DNA of 64,000 nucleotides, from positions 1,818,696 through 1,882,695 of the forward strand of contig NZ_LT732548.1 in NCBI RefSeq assembly GCF_900155685.1, given 5' to 3'. Both the position numbers and the translations under genes were made by a program. The stretch comes from Paenibacillus bouchesdurhonensis (lineage in GTDB: Bacteria > Bacillota > Bacilli > Paenibacillales > Paenibacillaceae). Below are positions 7,838-15,764 of this stretch, piece by piece (within the stretch, counting starts at the first letter, position 1; every line of letters begins with the position of its first letter). The notes under the pieces are model-generated. The model did no database searches and had not been told where the DNA came from. It saw only the letters and a list, made by a program, of their open reading frames with translations.

Positions 7838-8670
7838 GAAGTGCGGTTACAGCCCGGCTGTTGCAAGCCGTTCCAGCGCTGCAAGGTGTATTTCATTCAA
7901 CGGCCGAGATCAATGCTGGTGTGGCGGAAGGGCCTTATGTCTTAGTAGTAGAGACTGGAGAGGACACAAGCCCAGCATGGTCAGGCTTCAGGCAAATTAT
8001 CGAGCTCTGGCTTTATGTCTCTCGCAACAGTCCGCTTGAGCTGGATGTGCTTAGCGAGCAGATGATTTATGCGTTGGACAAGGAGCTTCTGGCCGCAGAG
8101 ACGGGGGAGAGGTTCCTCTGTTTATATGAGGGAACTACAGGAGCGGATTCGCTGGACGAGCCACGGGATGCTGTGAAGCGAGGCTTGCGGTTCGCATTGA
8201 TCGTTCCACAGCAGATGAGTTCGTCGGTGCAAATCAGCAGCGATCCATGGTTGGATGCCGTCCAAGATTGGACGCGACGCATACTGGGCGAGGCTTGGCG
8301 GGTCTATAACGGCAGTTGGCCGTTAGGCTATGAGGCTCCTGCTGTGATGTGGAGGATTGCCGATATGGAGGTATCTCCGCAAGGCAGGGGGGTCTATGAA
8401 TTGCAAAAACAATTCACGGCCTTTATAGCCGGAATGGATGCTGATCAGGAGCATCAGGCCATTCTTACCCTGGTAGAGGGCTTGGGCCGAAGCGTTAAAA
8501 TTCCTTTGCGGCCGGAGGACAAGTCGTATTTAACCATTCTTGAACCGAAGGTGAATATGAACGCGAATGGAGTAACGGAAGGACAACTATCAGTAACGTT
8601 TAGCCGGCGCATCACGGGCTCTCTTGATGGAGGTTCGCTGATGCAGTTCATTCAACACACACGAATATAA
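7834..8670 (+). CDS. Putative tail terminator/completion protein, two-domain
   Basis: First structural gene of the tail module, 278 residues. I start at ATG 7834, coupled to the short upstream ORF; ATG 7822 is possible but has a poor ribosome site. The N-terminal half (VTARLLQAVPALQGVF, then a core with LYVSRNSPLELDVLSEQMIYALDKELL) resembles tail completion proteins. The C-terminal half (YLTILEPKVNMNANGVTEGQLSVTF) looks like a second similar domain. Position before the sheath gene fits the tail terminator (XkdJ-like slot in PBSX). The family assignment is weak and partly positional. Confidence 0.55.
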   Translation: MRSAVTARLLQAVPALQGVFHSTAEINAGVAEGPYVLVVETGEDTSPAWSGFRQIIELWLYVSRNSPLELDVLSEQMIYALDKELLAAETGERFLCLYEGTTGADSLDEPRDAVKRGLRFALIVPQQMSSSVQISSDPWLDAVQDWTRRILGEAWRVYNGSWPLGYEAPAVMWRIADMEVSPQGRGVYELQKQFTAFIAGMDADQEHQAILTLVEGLGRSVKIPLRPEDKSYLTILEPKVNMNANGVTEGQLSVTFSRRITGSLDGGSLMQFIQHTRI

Positions 8671-8689
8671 ATTTGAGGTGAGAAAAGCT

Positions 8690-9043
8690 ATGGCACAAAA
8701 AAAGCAGCCAGCTAAAGCTGTTCAAGCTACTAAAGCAGCTAAAGCGGTTAATACAGCTAGTGTAGTTAACGCAGCCAACGCTAGTGCGGCCAAGGCAACC
8801 GGGGCTGGCAAATCAACGGGTGAAGCAGCCAGAGTTGTCAAAACAACCGCAGCATCTGAGGCTGCCGAGCCAGTATATCCGCTTGATGAAATTATGCAGC
8901 AATCGGAGGTGCTGATGGGCGTAAAGCCAGAAGTGCTGGCTGGCACATTCCATCATTTGCCCGGCGACATGTCCAGCGCCAGTCTAACGGTACAGGAAGC
9001 AAAAAAGCAGGTACAACTATTTTTGAATAGGAAGGTGAAGTAA
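8690..9043 (+). CDS. Ala/Lys-rich small tail-cluster protein
   Basis: A 117-residue protein just before the sheath gene. ATG 8690 is chosen over GTG 8678 because GAGGTG at 8675-8680 then lies 9 nt upstream. Residues 1-60 are low complexity, dominated by Ala, Lys, Val and Thr, likely disordered. Residues about 60-117 look folded (VYPLDEIMQQSEVLMGVKPE, then QEAKKQVQLFLNRKVK). Similar small proteins precede the sheath in PBSX-like clusters, but I know no defined role. Confidence 0.6.
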   Translation: MAQKKQPAKAVQATKAAKAVNTASVVNAANASAAKATGAGKSTGEAARVVKTTAASEAAEPVYPLDEIMQQSEVLMGVKPEVLAGTFHHLPGDMSSASLTVQEAKKQVQLFLNRKVK

Positions 9044-9045
9044 TT

Positions 9046-10509
9046 ATGGCAGCAGGAAATTGGAATTTGACGAGTCAGCCGGTATTGCCGGGGCTGTTCA
9101 TGAACTTTGTAAGTGCGGCGGGAGCGGCGATCGTGCCGGGTGCCCGCGGAGTAGTAGTTGCACCCGTGAAGGCGCACTGGGGGCCAATCGGGCAGTTTGT
9201 AGAGGTGACGAGCGAGAATGCCATTAAGGAGCTGTTTTCGAATGATGAGTTCAGCGGGGCTACTGCTTATACGACGCTGTTCTTGTCCTTGCTGGGCGGA
9301 GCGAAGAAGCTGCTGGCTTACCGGATGGCGGACAGTTCGGCGGCAGCGGCCGAGATTGTGCTGAAGAACAGCGAAGCGAGCCCGGCGGACGCATTGAAGG
9401 TGAGTGCCAAATATGCGGGCGAACGCGGCAATGCTTTTAAGGTGACGATTCAGCCAAGCCTTGCTGTGCCGGACGTGAAGGAGCTCAAGCTGTATGAAGG
9501 CAATACGCTGCTTCGTACGATTACACTTGGGAATGGCGATGTGGATGCCGCTGTCGCTGCGATCAATAAGGATTCGGGAAACAAGTGGATCGTGGCAGAG
9601 AAGCTTGCCGAAGGCGTGCTTGCCGACGTGTCAGGTGTGGCTTTAGAAGGAGGAGCCAGCGGTATTTCCGGGATTACGAACGCGGATTATATCGCGGCTA
9701 CGGAAGCTTTTGAGACGCAGGATTTCCATGTGCTGACGCTCGATGGGGTGACGGATGCCGCGCTTCGGACGAGCCTTGTTGCCTGGGTCAAGCGGGTTCG
9801 CAGCGAGGGCAAAGGCATTATGGCTACGCTCGGCGGGTCGATGGCGGAGGACACAGGTGCGGATGCGGTGAATAAGGCGATTGCTCGAAGCGCAGCTGCC
9901 GATTTTGAAGGAATCATCAACGTGGGTACAGGGGCTGTATTGAATGGCAAATCGTATTCCTCTGCACAGGTCGCTTCCTGGGTTGCCGGGCTGATTGCTG
10001 GACAAGCGTTGAAAGAATCTACAACGTATGCCGCGTCACCTTTTGATGACGTGACTCGCCGCTGGACGCGCTCGGAGCAGGAGCAGGCGGTGCAAAACGG
10101 CGTATTCCTGCTTGTACACGATGGTCGCCGGGTCAAGGTGCTTCGCGGGGTGAACAGCTTGATTACTTTGCAGCAGGGCCAGAACAAGGGCTGGAAGAAA
10201 ATCCGTAAAGTTCGCGTCATCGATCAAATTAATGCGGATCTGCAGCGTCAGGCAGAGGATCATTATATCGGCAAAGTTAACAACACAGCGGAAGGGCGTC
10301 AGGCTTTAATTAGCGCAGGGAAGCAGTACCTGCAGACTTTGGCGGCAGAGAGCGTTATCGAAGCTACCGGTTACGATGTGACGCTGGATGCGAGGTTTTA
10401 TGGGGACAGCGCGATTATGCAGCCAGAGAATGATCAAGTCTTCCTAACCTGGAGAGCGGATGACACCGATGTGATGGAGCAAATTTTCGGCACGTTCTAC
10501 GTGCAATAA
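9046..10509 (+). CDS. xkdK: Contractile tail sheath protein (XkdK-like)
   Basis: A 487-residue sheath subunit that polymerises around the tail tube and contracts. It starts at ATG 9046, 2 bp after the previous stop. Sheath hallmarks are visible: an N-terminal PVLPGLFMNFVSAAG segment, PGARGVVVAPVKAHWG, and a C-terminal half with RVIDQINADLQRQAEDHYIG and DVTLDARFYGDSAI. Length is close to PBSX XkdK (about 470). The tube gene follows, as in all contractile tail modules. Confidence 0.9.
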   Translation: MAAGNWNLTSQPVLPGLFMNFVSAAGAAIVPGARGVVVAPVKAHWGPIGQFVEVTSENAIKELFSNDEFSGATAYTTLFLSLLGGAKKLLAYRMADSSAAAAEIVLKNSEASPADALKVSAKYAGERGNAFKVTIQPSLAVPDVKELKLYEGNTLLRTITLGNGDVDAAVAAINKDSGNKWIVAEKLAEGVLADVSGVALEGGASGISGITNADYIAATEAFETQDFHVLTLDGVTDAALRTSLVAWVKRVRSEGKGIMATLGGSMAEDTGADAVNKAIARSAAADFEGIINVGTGAVLNGKSYSSAQVASWVAGLIAGQALKESTTYAASPFDDVTRRWTRSEQEQAVQNGVFLLVHDGRRVKVLRGVNSLITLQQGQNKGWKKIRKVRVIDQINADLQRQAEDHYIGKVNNTAEGRQALISAGKQYLQTLAAESVIEATGYDVTLDARFYGDSAIMQPENDQVFLTWRADDTDVMEQIFGTFYVQ

Positions 10510-10530
10510 TTTAGAGGGGGAATAAATACG

Positions 10531-10947
10531 ATGGCACAATATTTGGATCCTAGCCGCGTCATTTTGGGGACGTTCGGACAGATTTTTATCAATGGAGTAT
10601 GGCAGTCGAACTTGAATCATTTAGAGGCCAATGTCGAGGCCGATAAAAGAGAGCTCAACCTGGTGGGCACGGAATATACCGTATTTAAGCTGGGGCGCAA
10701 AAAAGGCACCGGTACAATGAGCGGCTACAAGGTCACCTCCGATATGATCGAGAGAGGCTTTCAGAAGTTCAACATCATTCAGAAGCTGGATGATCCGGAG
10801 GCGTACGGTTTTGAGTCGATCGAGCTTTTGAACTGCATGGTCGACAGAATCCAGTTGGCCAACTGGACGGCCGGCGAAGAAGTGGTGGAGGAGACGCCGT
10901 TTACTTTTGAAGGCTTTACCCTGCTTGACCCGATTCACGCACCATAA
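10531..10947 (+). CDS. xkdM: Tail tube protein (XkdM-like)
   Basis: A 138-residue tail-tube (core) protein forming the rigid inner tube. The start ATG follows AGAGGGGG. Features typical of the family include GTFGQIFINGVWQSNLNHLEANVEADKRELN near the N-terminus and GTMSGYKVTSDMIERGF in the middle; length matches PBSX XkdM (about 145). It follows the sheath gene directly and should be expressed in the same transcript. Confidence 0.88.
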   Translation: MAQYLDPSRVILGTFGQIFINGVWQSNLNHLEANVEADKRELNLVGTEYTVFKLGRKKGTGTMSGYKVTSDMIERGFQKFNIIQKLDDPEAYGFESIELLNCMVDRIQLANWTAGEEVVEETPFTFEGFTLLDPIHAP

Positions 10948-10978
10948 TTGAATTTTGAATGGAAGGGAGAACACTAGC

Positions 10979-11440
10979 ATGAGTAATGTAAAAGAGTGGA
11001 ATGAACAGGATATCCTTGACGGTCTCTTCGAGACGGCAGCCAATCTGCCGGAAGAGACCGTTTTTATTTCGCGGCTGAGCCTGCGAATTACGCTGCGCGG
11101 TTTGACTTCCAGCAAGGTCGATTCGATCCGCGAGCGCTGCACGATCCGTAAAACGACGAAAGGCCAAGTCACGGAAAAGATCGACAGCGAGCTGTTTAAT
11201 GCGACATTGATTAAAGAAGCGACCTCTTCATTGGAGGTCGTGCGAAAGCAGGACGACGGCCAGGAGCACACCGTGAAGCTGAGCGGCTGGGGAGATGAGC
11301 GCATTACGAGCCGTCTCAAGCTGTCCGGCGGAGACGAAGCGGTGCGCCGCATGCTGCTCGCCGGGGAACTTGACGCCGTAGGCGACAAGGTGCTGGAGCT
11401 GTCTGGCTTTGGGGTGGATATTGCTGACCTAAAAAACTAA
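10979..11440 (+). CDS. xkdN: Tail assembly chaperone (XkdN-like), short product
   Basis: A 153-residue protein in the slot of phage lambda gpG. ATG 10979 is preceded by AAGGGAG; an upstream in-frame start at 10955 has no ribosome site. The protein has typical LPEETVFISRLSLRITLRGLTSSKVDSIRE and ends DIADLKN. The last codons form the slippery heptamer A AAA AAC just before TAA, allowing -1 frameshifting into the ORF at 11455 to give a longer gpGT-like protein of 215 residues. These chaperones recruit tube and tape-measure subunits during assembly. Confidence 0.87.
   Translation: MSNVKEWNEQDILDGLFETAANLPEETVFISRLSLRITLRGLTSSKVDSIRERCTIRKTTKGQVTEKIDSELFNATLIKEATSSLEVVRKQDDGQEHTVKLSGWGDERITSRLKLSGGDEAVRRMLLAGELDAVGDKVLELSGFGVDIADLKN
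11431..11437 (+). other. Programmed -1 ribosomal frameshift site
   Basis: The zero-frame codons CTA AAA AAC TAA contain the canonical slippery heptamer A_AAA_AAC, ending one codon before the stop. A -1 shift reads on from CTA at 11437 through LTNSGG into the downstream ORF at 11455 in the same frame. Frameshifting at this gene is a conserved feature of long-tailed phages (established knowledge); that it occurs here is inferred from the site and frame geometry. Confidence 0.85.
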
Positions 11441-11454
11441 CGAACTCCGGCGGC

Positions 11455-11625
11455 ATGACGACTTTGCTATTCCATATGTGGAGCAGGCATAGTCTTCGCC
11501 CCGGGGTGTTCTGGTCTCTCCCGAAGGGAGAGCGCATGCTGCTGCGGGCTTTTACGGAGATGGAGCTGGAGATGGTGCCATCTTCAGCCTCGCCGCCCGA
11601 CTCCGGACGGAAGCATTCTGGATGA
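11455..11625 (+). CDS. Frameshift extension of tail assembly chaperone
   Basis: A 56-codon ORF beginning MTTLLFHMWSRHSLRPGVFW, in the -1 frame of the preceding chaperone gene. The reading frame is open from the slippery site at 11431, so it is most likely translated as the C-terminal T part of a gpGT-like fusion rather than alone; no ribosome site precedes ATG 11455. The FHMWSRH...RPGVFW...KGER...AF pattern is typical of proteins at this position between chaperone and tape measure in Bacillota phages. The tail Pro/Ser-rich end is probably flexible. Confidence 0.7.
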   Translation: MTTLLFHMWSRHSLRPGVFWSLPKGERMLLRAFTEMELEMVPSSASPPDSGRKHSG

Positions 11626-11659
11626 AGACGGATGGATTATGGCAGAAAGGAGGTAAGAC

Positions 11660-13216
11660 GTGGCGAATCATGAACTGCGTTCATTGGATTTAGCAATAGA
11701 TTCCCGGGATATTGATGCCGCGGAAAAGAAGCTGCGGAGCCTGGATCGAATACTGGAACAAACCCAGCGGCGCGCCATCGCTCTCGGCAAGACGAGAATG
11801 AGGCCGAGCATTACGCTGGAGGAGCGTTTCACGGAAACGGCTATTCGGCTGAGCGCAACGATGAAGCGGCTTAACCAGGCCGCAGCTCGCCCGGTGGCCG
11901 AGCTGATTGACCTGGCTACGCCGAAGATCGCCGAGATCAGAGGGGCGTTGCAGGAGCTGAGCCGTACCCGGTGGCGGGTCGAGGTGGAAGGAACGGCCTG
12001 GGGGGCGGTAATTGGCGACTCATTTGATGAATGGGTGGGTGCGGAAGGGCAGAGTACACTGCAGCGCATTTCGGCGACGTTAGGGGAGGCGCTTGGAAGT
12101 GGATTAAGGGGATTTATATTAGATGCGCTTGGGCTTGGTGAATCCAAAGAGGTAAGGTATGAGCGCGTCGTAGACTACTTGGAAAATAATCCGGTTGTAG
12201 AAGAATCGCTTTATGCGGAAGCTGGCCGGAAGGCTGGTGATGAGTTTTTTCAAGCGTTTCTAGGCGCCTTTGATTTAGAGCAAATTTCAGGGAAGTTATG
12301 TAATTTGAAGTGTGATAGTGGGAATACGGGAATGGGTTTTTATGGCGTAGGTGACCCAGGATTAGATCTATTCGACCCGGAGCTTTTAAATGAGTTTCGT
12401 TCAGAAGCTCTTAAAGAGTACGTTTTTGATAAAGGTGACGAATTCATTAAGAAAAACGTTGGTGAACTTCACAGTACTTTTGAAGAGAATAAAAAGTGGG
12501 ATTTATCAAATAAATCATGGGTAAAGAAGGTAAAGAATGGTCCTATCGGCTGGCTAGCTAAGAATGCTTGGAAGAAAGCGCCTATTATTGGAACAATTAT
12601 TGGTGCTATTGATGTTATTAGAGCCGAACCGGGCAGAGCAAGAGCCGAAGCCTTCGGTTCTCTTGTAGGCAGTACGGTATTAGGAGGGGTTGGCGGATAT
12701 GTTGGCACTCTTATTGGTGGTCCAGGAATAGGCTTTCTTGGTTCAGTTGCTGGAGGAATGACTGGTGATCATTATGGCGGGAATATTGGCGGAGCCATCT
12801 TCGATTGGTTCTATAAAAAAGAATCACACCCATTTGATTCAAATTATCCTATGAGAACCCCTAAAGGTCATGCCTATTCGAGTAGTCGCGGTAAATTTGG
12901 TCAGACTACCGATATAGAACAACGAAAGCACGAGATCATTTTCGGTACTGGTAATAAGCTTTCTGGAACCCCGTTAACAGATGAGGAAATTTTGAGTAAG
13001 ATCGAATATTTCAACTCATTAAAGCCGCTCCCTGTTTCTATTTCCCCCTGTCCCGAAGTAGCTGCACCTCAGCCAACCACTGAGATTACAATAAATATGC
13101 CTCCAGGCATGATTCAAATACATCAGCATCAGGAAATTGATATTGAATCCTTGACTATTCAGGTAAGTACAGCAGTAGCGGAACAATTAGGCAGAAGTAT
13201 GAGAAATATGATATAG
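11660..13216 (+). CDS. Short tail tape-measure protein
   Basis: A 518-residue tape measure that should set tail length and lie inside the tube. GTG 11660 follows AAAGGAGGT. Residues 1-170 are helical and charged (SLDLAIDSRDIDAAEKKLRS, LEERFTETAIRLSATMKRLN), typical of tape-measure N-termini. Residues about 300-390 hold a Gly-rich hydrophobic stretch (IIGTIIGAIDVI, GSLVGSTVLGGVGGYVGTLI) that may insert in the membrane. The C-terminus carries ITINMPPGMIQIHQH. PBSX XkdO is over twice as long. From about 12150 the DNA becomes clearly more AT-rich than the first 490 bp, suggesting the middle and end were swapped by recombination. Confidence 0.8.
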   Translation: MANHELRSLDLAIDSRDIDAAEKKLRSLDRILEQTQRRAIALGKTRMRPSITLEERFTETAIRLSATMKRLNQAAARPVAELIDLATPKIAEIRGALQELSRTRWRVEVEGTAWGAVIGDSFDEWVGAEGQSTLQRISATLGEALGSGLRGFILDALGLGESKEVRYERVVDYLENNPVVEESLYAEAGRKAGDEFFQAFLGAFDLEQISGKLCNLKCDSGNTGMGFYGVGDPGLDLFDPELLNEFRSEALKEYVFDKGDEFIKKNVGELHSTFEENKKWDLSNKSWVKKVKNGPIGWLAKNAWKKAPIIGTIIGAIDVIRAEPGRARAEAFGSLVGSTVLGGVGGYVGTLIGGPGIGFLGSVAGGMTGDHYGGNIGGAIFDWFYKKESHPFDSNYPMRTPKGHAYSSSRGKFGQTTDIEQRKHEIIFGTGNKLSGTPLTDEEILSKIEYFNSLKPLPVSISPCPEVAAPQPTTEITINMPPGMIQIHQHQEIDIESLTIQVSTAVAEQLGRSMRNMI

Positions 13217-13228
13217 GGGGCAGCAAAA

Positions 13229-13864
13229 GTGGAAATCAGGTTAAGAGATGAAGCCGCAGGCACCGATTTCGTGTTCCCCGTCAACCCGGAAGAGGTGAGG
13301 ATTACTCGGGGCAAAGGCTACGAGACCGTTAATATTCTATCTTACGGGGAATTTGATATCGCGACGGAAGAGAGGGTGAGAGAAATCACCTTCTCTTCTT
13401 TTTTCCCCACATGGTGGGGAGATACTGAGGCAGAGCCCGCTCCAAAGGAAGCCATGCATCGGCTGACGGAAATCATGAACAGCAAGCGGCCAGTTCGGTT
13501 GATGATCGAGAATCTGGTGAATTTGCTCGTCTTTATCACGGTGCATGACACTACGTTTAAGGGCGGTGAGCCCGACGATATTTATTTCGATCTGACGGCC
13601 CGGGCGTGGAGACAGCCTAAGATTCATACGAAAGCGGGAAGTGCTGCAGGCGGTGGGAATGCTGGCGGGAGCACAAGTCGTCCTGATTTGAAAAAAACAC
13701 CGAAAACCTACACCGTCAAATCTGGCGACAGCCTCTCCAAAATCGCCAAGCTGGAGCTTGGCGACAGCTCCAAATGGTCGGCTATTTATAATCTGAACAA
13801 GAAAACGATCGGTCCTAACTCCAATTTAATCAAGCCGGGGCAAAAGCTGGTGATGCCGTCATGA
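13229..13864 (+). CDS. xkdP: LysM tail-hub protein (XkdP-like)
   Basis: A 211-residue protein starting at GTG 13229 after AGGGGG. Residues 1-130 form a baseplate/hub domain (FVFPVNPEEVRITRGKGYETVNILSYGEFD is typical). After a Gly/Ser linker, residues about 160-211 are a LysM domain (TYTVKSGDSLSKIAKLELGD...LIKPGQKLVMPS) that binds peptidoglycan. It follows the tape measure, as XkdP does in PBSX, and overlaps the next gene by four bases. Confidence 0.88.
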   Translation: MEIRLRDEAAGTDFVFPVNPEEVRITRGKGYETVNILSYGEFDIATEERVREITFSSFFPTWWGDTEAEPAPKEAMHRLTEIMNSKRPVRLMIENLVNLLVFITVHDTTFKGGEPDDIYFDLTARAWRQPKIHTKAGSAAGGGNAGGSTSRPDLKKTPKTYTVKSGDSLSKIAKLELGDSSKWSAIYNLNKKTIGPNSNLIKPGQKLVMPS

Positions 13865-14877
13865 GTTACGAGGTGGTTTTGGAGGATAAGCATTATTTAC
13901 GGGAGCTGATTGAGAGTGTTTCCTTAACGGATTCGCTCGATCAAATCTCGTATGAGGCTCGCATAAAGCTGCGTGTGCCTCCATCCGGACTGGCCATCGC
14001 GCCGGGGCAGACGATTCGCGTAAGCGGGGTGCCCCATGGAGGGAAGGAAATGGTTTATCTTTTGAACCCCGGCGTGGTGTGGGAGTGTATTAGCAGCAAT
14101 CGTGGCAGCAAGAGCCTCAGCCTCGTCGTGTACGATCGGACGATTTATCTTGCGAAATCCGAGGATGAGTATTTGTTCTCTTCGGGAGGAACGGCCAGTC
14201 AGCGGCTCAAGAAGTATGCGCAGGATTGGCAAATCAAGCTCGCTTCTATCCCGGACACAGGGAAGGCGTTGAGCAAGGCGACCTACCGCTCCCAAGTGAT
14301 TTATAACATGATCGTGACAGACTTAAGGGAGACGGTGAAGCTTGGCGGGGAAGCATACATGCCGCGGATGACGCCCACAGGCCTCGAGTTGTTCAAAATC
14401 GGCAGCAACAAAACCGTATGGAAGCTTGAAGCCCTGGAAGGCATCGATCAGTACCGGACGCTGGAGGGGACGGTAACCAAAGTCAAAGTGATTGGCAGCA
14501 CGGATAGCAGCAAGCCGTCAAGTTCGAGAACTAGCAACGATAAAAACAAAGCCGATCCTCCTTCGCAATTCCTGGCGGTTGAGACGGGGGAAGTAAGTAA
14601 ATTCGGAACTTTGCAGCGGATCGTACAGGATGAGGATGTAAAGACTCCGGCGGATGCCAAAAAATTGGCGAAAAGCATGCTGACCGGTCTCCAGGAAACC
14701 TTCACCGTGAATGGACTCGATATTAACACCCTTCGAGCCGGGGATAAGGTAGAGCTAAATGGTATGGAGCTAATCGTCATGTCGATTTCCCATGAGCTGG
14801 GGGAGCCAGGGCGCATGTCGCTGGAATTGGGGACGTATGATCACGTGAAAAGGAGGTATTATCTCAACTATGGCTGA
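13861..14877 (+). CDS. xkdQ: Tail hub protein (XkdQ-like)
   Basis: A 338-residue hub protein comparable to XkdQ and to gp27/gpD-type hubs that cap the tube and hold the spike. It begins ATG 13861 within the ATGA stop overlap of the LysM gene. Visible features are the N-terminal VVLEDKHYLRELIESVSLTDSLDQISYEARI, YDRTIYLAKSEDEYLFSSGGTASQRLKKYAQDW (a typical XkdQ block) and a C-terminal LDINTLRAGDKVELNG. Length is the family norm. Confidence 0.83.
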   Translation: MSYEVVLEDKHYLRELIESVSLTDSLDQISYEARIKLRVPPSGLAIAPGQTIRVSGVPHGGKEMVYLLNPGVVWECISSNRGSKSLSLVVYDRTIYLAKSEDEYLFSSGGTASQRLKKYAQDWQIKLASIPDTGKALSKATYRSQVIYNMIVTDLRETVKLGGEAYMPRMTPTGLELFKIGSNKTVWKLEALEGIDQYRTLEGTVTKVKVIGSTDSSKPSSSRTSNDKNKADPPSQFLAVETGEVSKFGTLQRIVQDEDVKTPADAKKLAKSMLTGLQETFTVNGLDINTLRAGDKVELNGMELIVMSISHELGEPGRMSLELGTYDHVKRRYYLNYG

Positions 14878-15283
14878 TCCTTATAAATCGTTGGCAGCTG
14901 CGTTCCGGGAGCAGATGACGGGGTATGCCAAAGATATGCTGTCCGGCATGTCCACAGAGCTCGGGACGATAACGGCTTCGGGGCTAAAGCTCGACAACTT
15001 CAAGCATGAAATCAAAAGTTACCTTGTCGCCGACTTCCCGGTAGCCTTGGAGGTGCCGGCTTTTCATATGGTTGGAACGATGATGTCGCCCGTCGATCAG
15101 GAGGGGTATCCACTTGGAGTACCGGGCCCGCGTACTCGCTTTGAGTTTGAGGCTGCCGAGATCAAAGAGGTTCGTGCTAATTTGGCGGACGGCCTTCAGC
15201 CGGGAGATCGCGTCGTAGCGGTGAATATGAATGGCGGCCATGAAGTGGTTGTCATGTGCAGGGTGGTGAGCCAAGGTGGCTAA
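14870..15283 (+). CDS. xkdR: Baseplate protein, DUF2577 (XkdR-like)
   Basis: A 137-residue protein with an 8-bp overlap with the hub gene and an AAAAGGAGG ribosome site inside it. The C-terminal half (GLQPGDRVVAVNMNGGHEVVVMCRV) is an OB-like barrel as in DUF2577/XkdR proteins. In PBSX-type tails this gene always lies between hub and DUF2634 genes. It probably forms part of the baseplate centre or spike. Confidence 0.8.
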   Translation: MADPYKSLAAAFREQMTGYAKDMLSGMSTELGTITASGLKLDNFKHEIKSYLVADFPVALEVPAFHMVGTMMSPVDQEGYPLGVPGPRTRFEFEAAEIKEVRANLADGLQPGDRVVAVNMNGGHEVVVMCRVVSQGG

Positions 15284-15764
15284 TTTATTTCCGGAGGAAA
15301 AAGAATGGGGCTCTGGTGCAGGCGCGGCTGGGCTGGATGAGCTGGACGACGTGCTGGAGAGGCAGAACGCGGGAGAAGGGAGAGCGTTTGGGCGCAGCTG
15401 GATGTTTGATTTTGAAGCAGGAGAGTTCCTCATGACCCCTACGCGAAAAATAGTGCTTGCCGACGAGACTGCAGCATGGATTATGTGGTGCGAGAAGGCG
15501 GTGCGAACCGCAAGATATCATCATGTCATTTATTCCCGTAATTACGGTCAGGAATATGACGGCTTGATCGGCAGGGGGATGAGCCGCGGGGCGCTTGAAT
15601 CGGAGATTCAACGCATGACGACGGAGGCGTTGTTGGCAGATCCGCGTACGGAGCGGGTGGATCAGTTTTCTTTTAGCTGGTCGGGGGATGCCTGCTTGTT
15701 CTCCTGCCGCGTGATGAATGCAAGGGAAGAGACGGCGGTTTTAGAAGGGAGCGTGAGTGTGTAA
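15276..15764 (+). CDS. xkdS: Baseplate wedge protein, DUF2634 (XkdS-like, gp25-type)
   Basis: A 162-residue protein starting at GTG 15276, overlapping the previous gene by 8 bp. It shows the gp25-like layout: GRSWMFDFEAGEFLMTPTRK, WCEKAVRTARYHHVIYSRNYG and a C-terminal VDQFSFSWSGDACLFSCRV. It should sit in the baseplate wedge next to the sheath. Its stop overlaps the start of the baseplate J gene. Confidence 0.83.
   Translation: MANLFPEEKEWGSGAGAAGLDELDDVLERQNAGEGRAFGRSWMFDFEAGEFLMTPTRKIVLADETAAWIMWCEKAVRTARYHHVIYSRNYGQEYDGLIGRGMSRGALESEIQRMTTEALLADPRTERVDQFSFSWSGDACLFSCRVMNAREETAVLEGSVSV

Noticed and set aside
9643-10220. Overlapping minus-strand ORFs of 120 and 177 codons inside the sheath gene
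   Set aside because: They are shadows of a GC-rich coding strand with no ribosome site or recognisable domain.
10621-11388. 255-codon minus-strand ORF across tube and chaperone genes
   Set aside because: It is antisense to two well-supported tail genes, and its Ser/Arg-rich composition is typical of a shadow frame.
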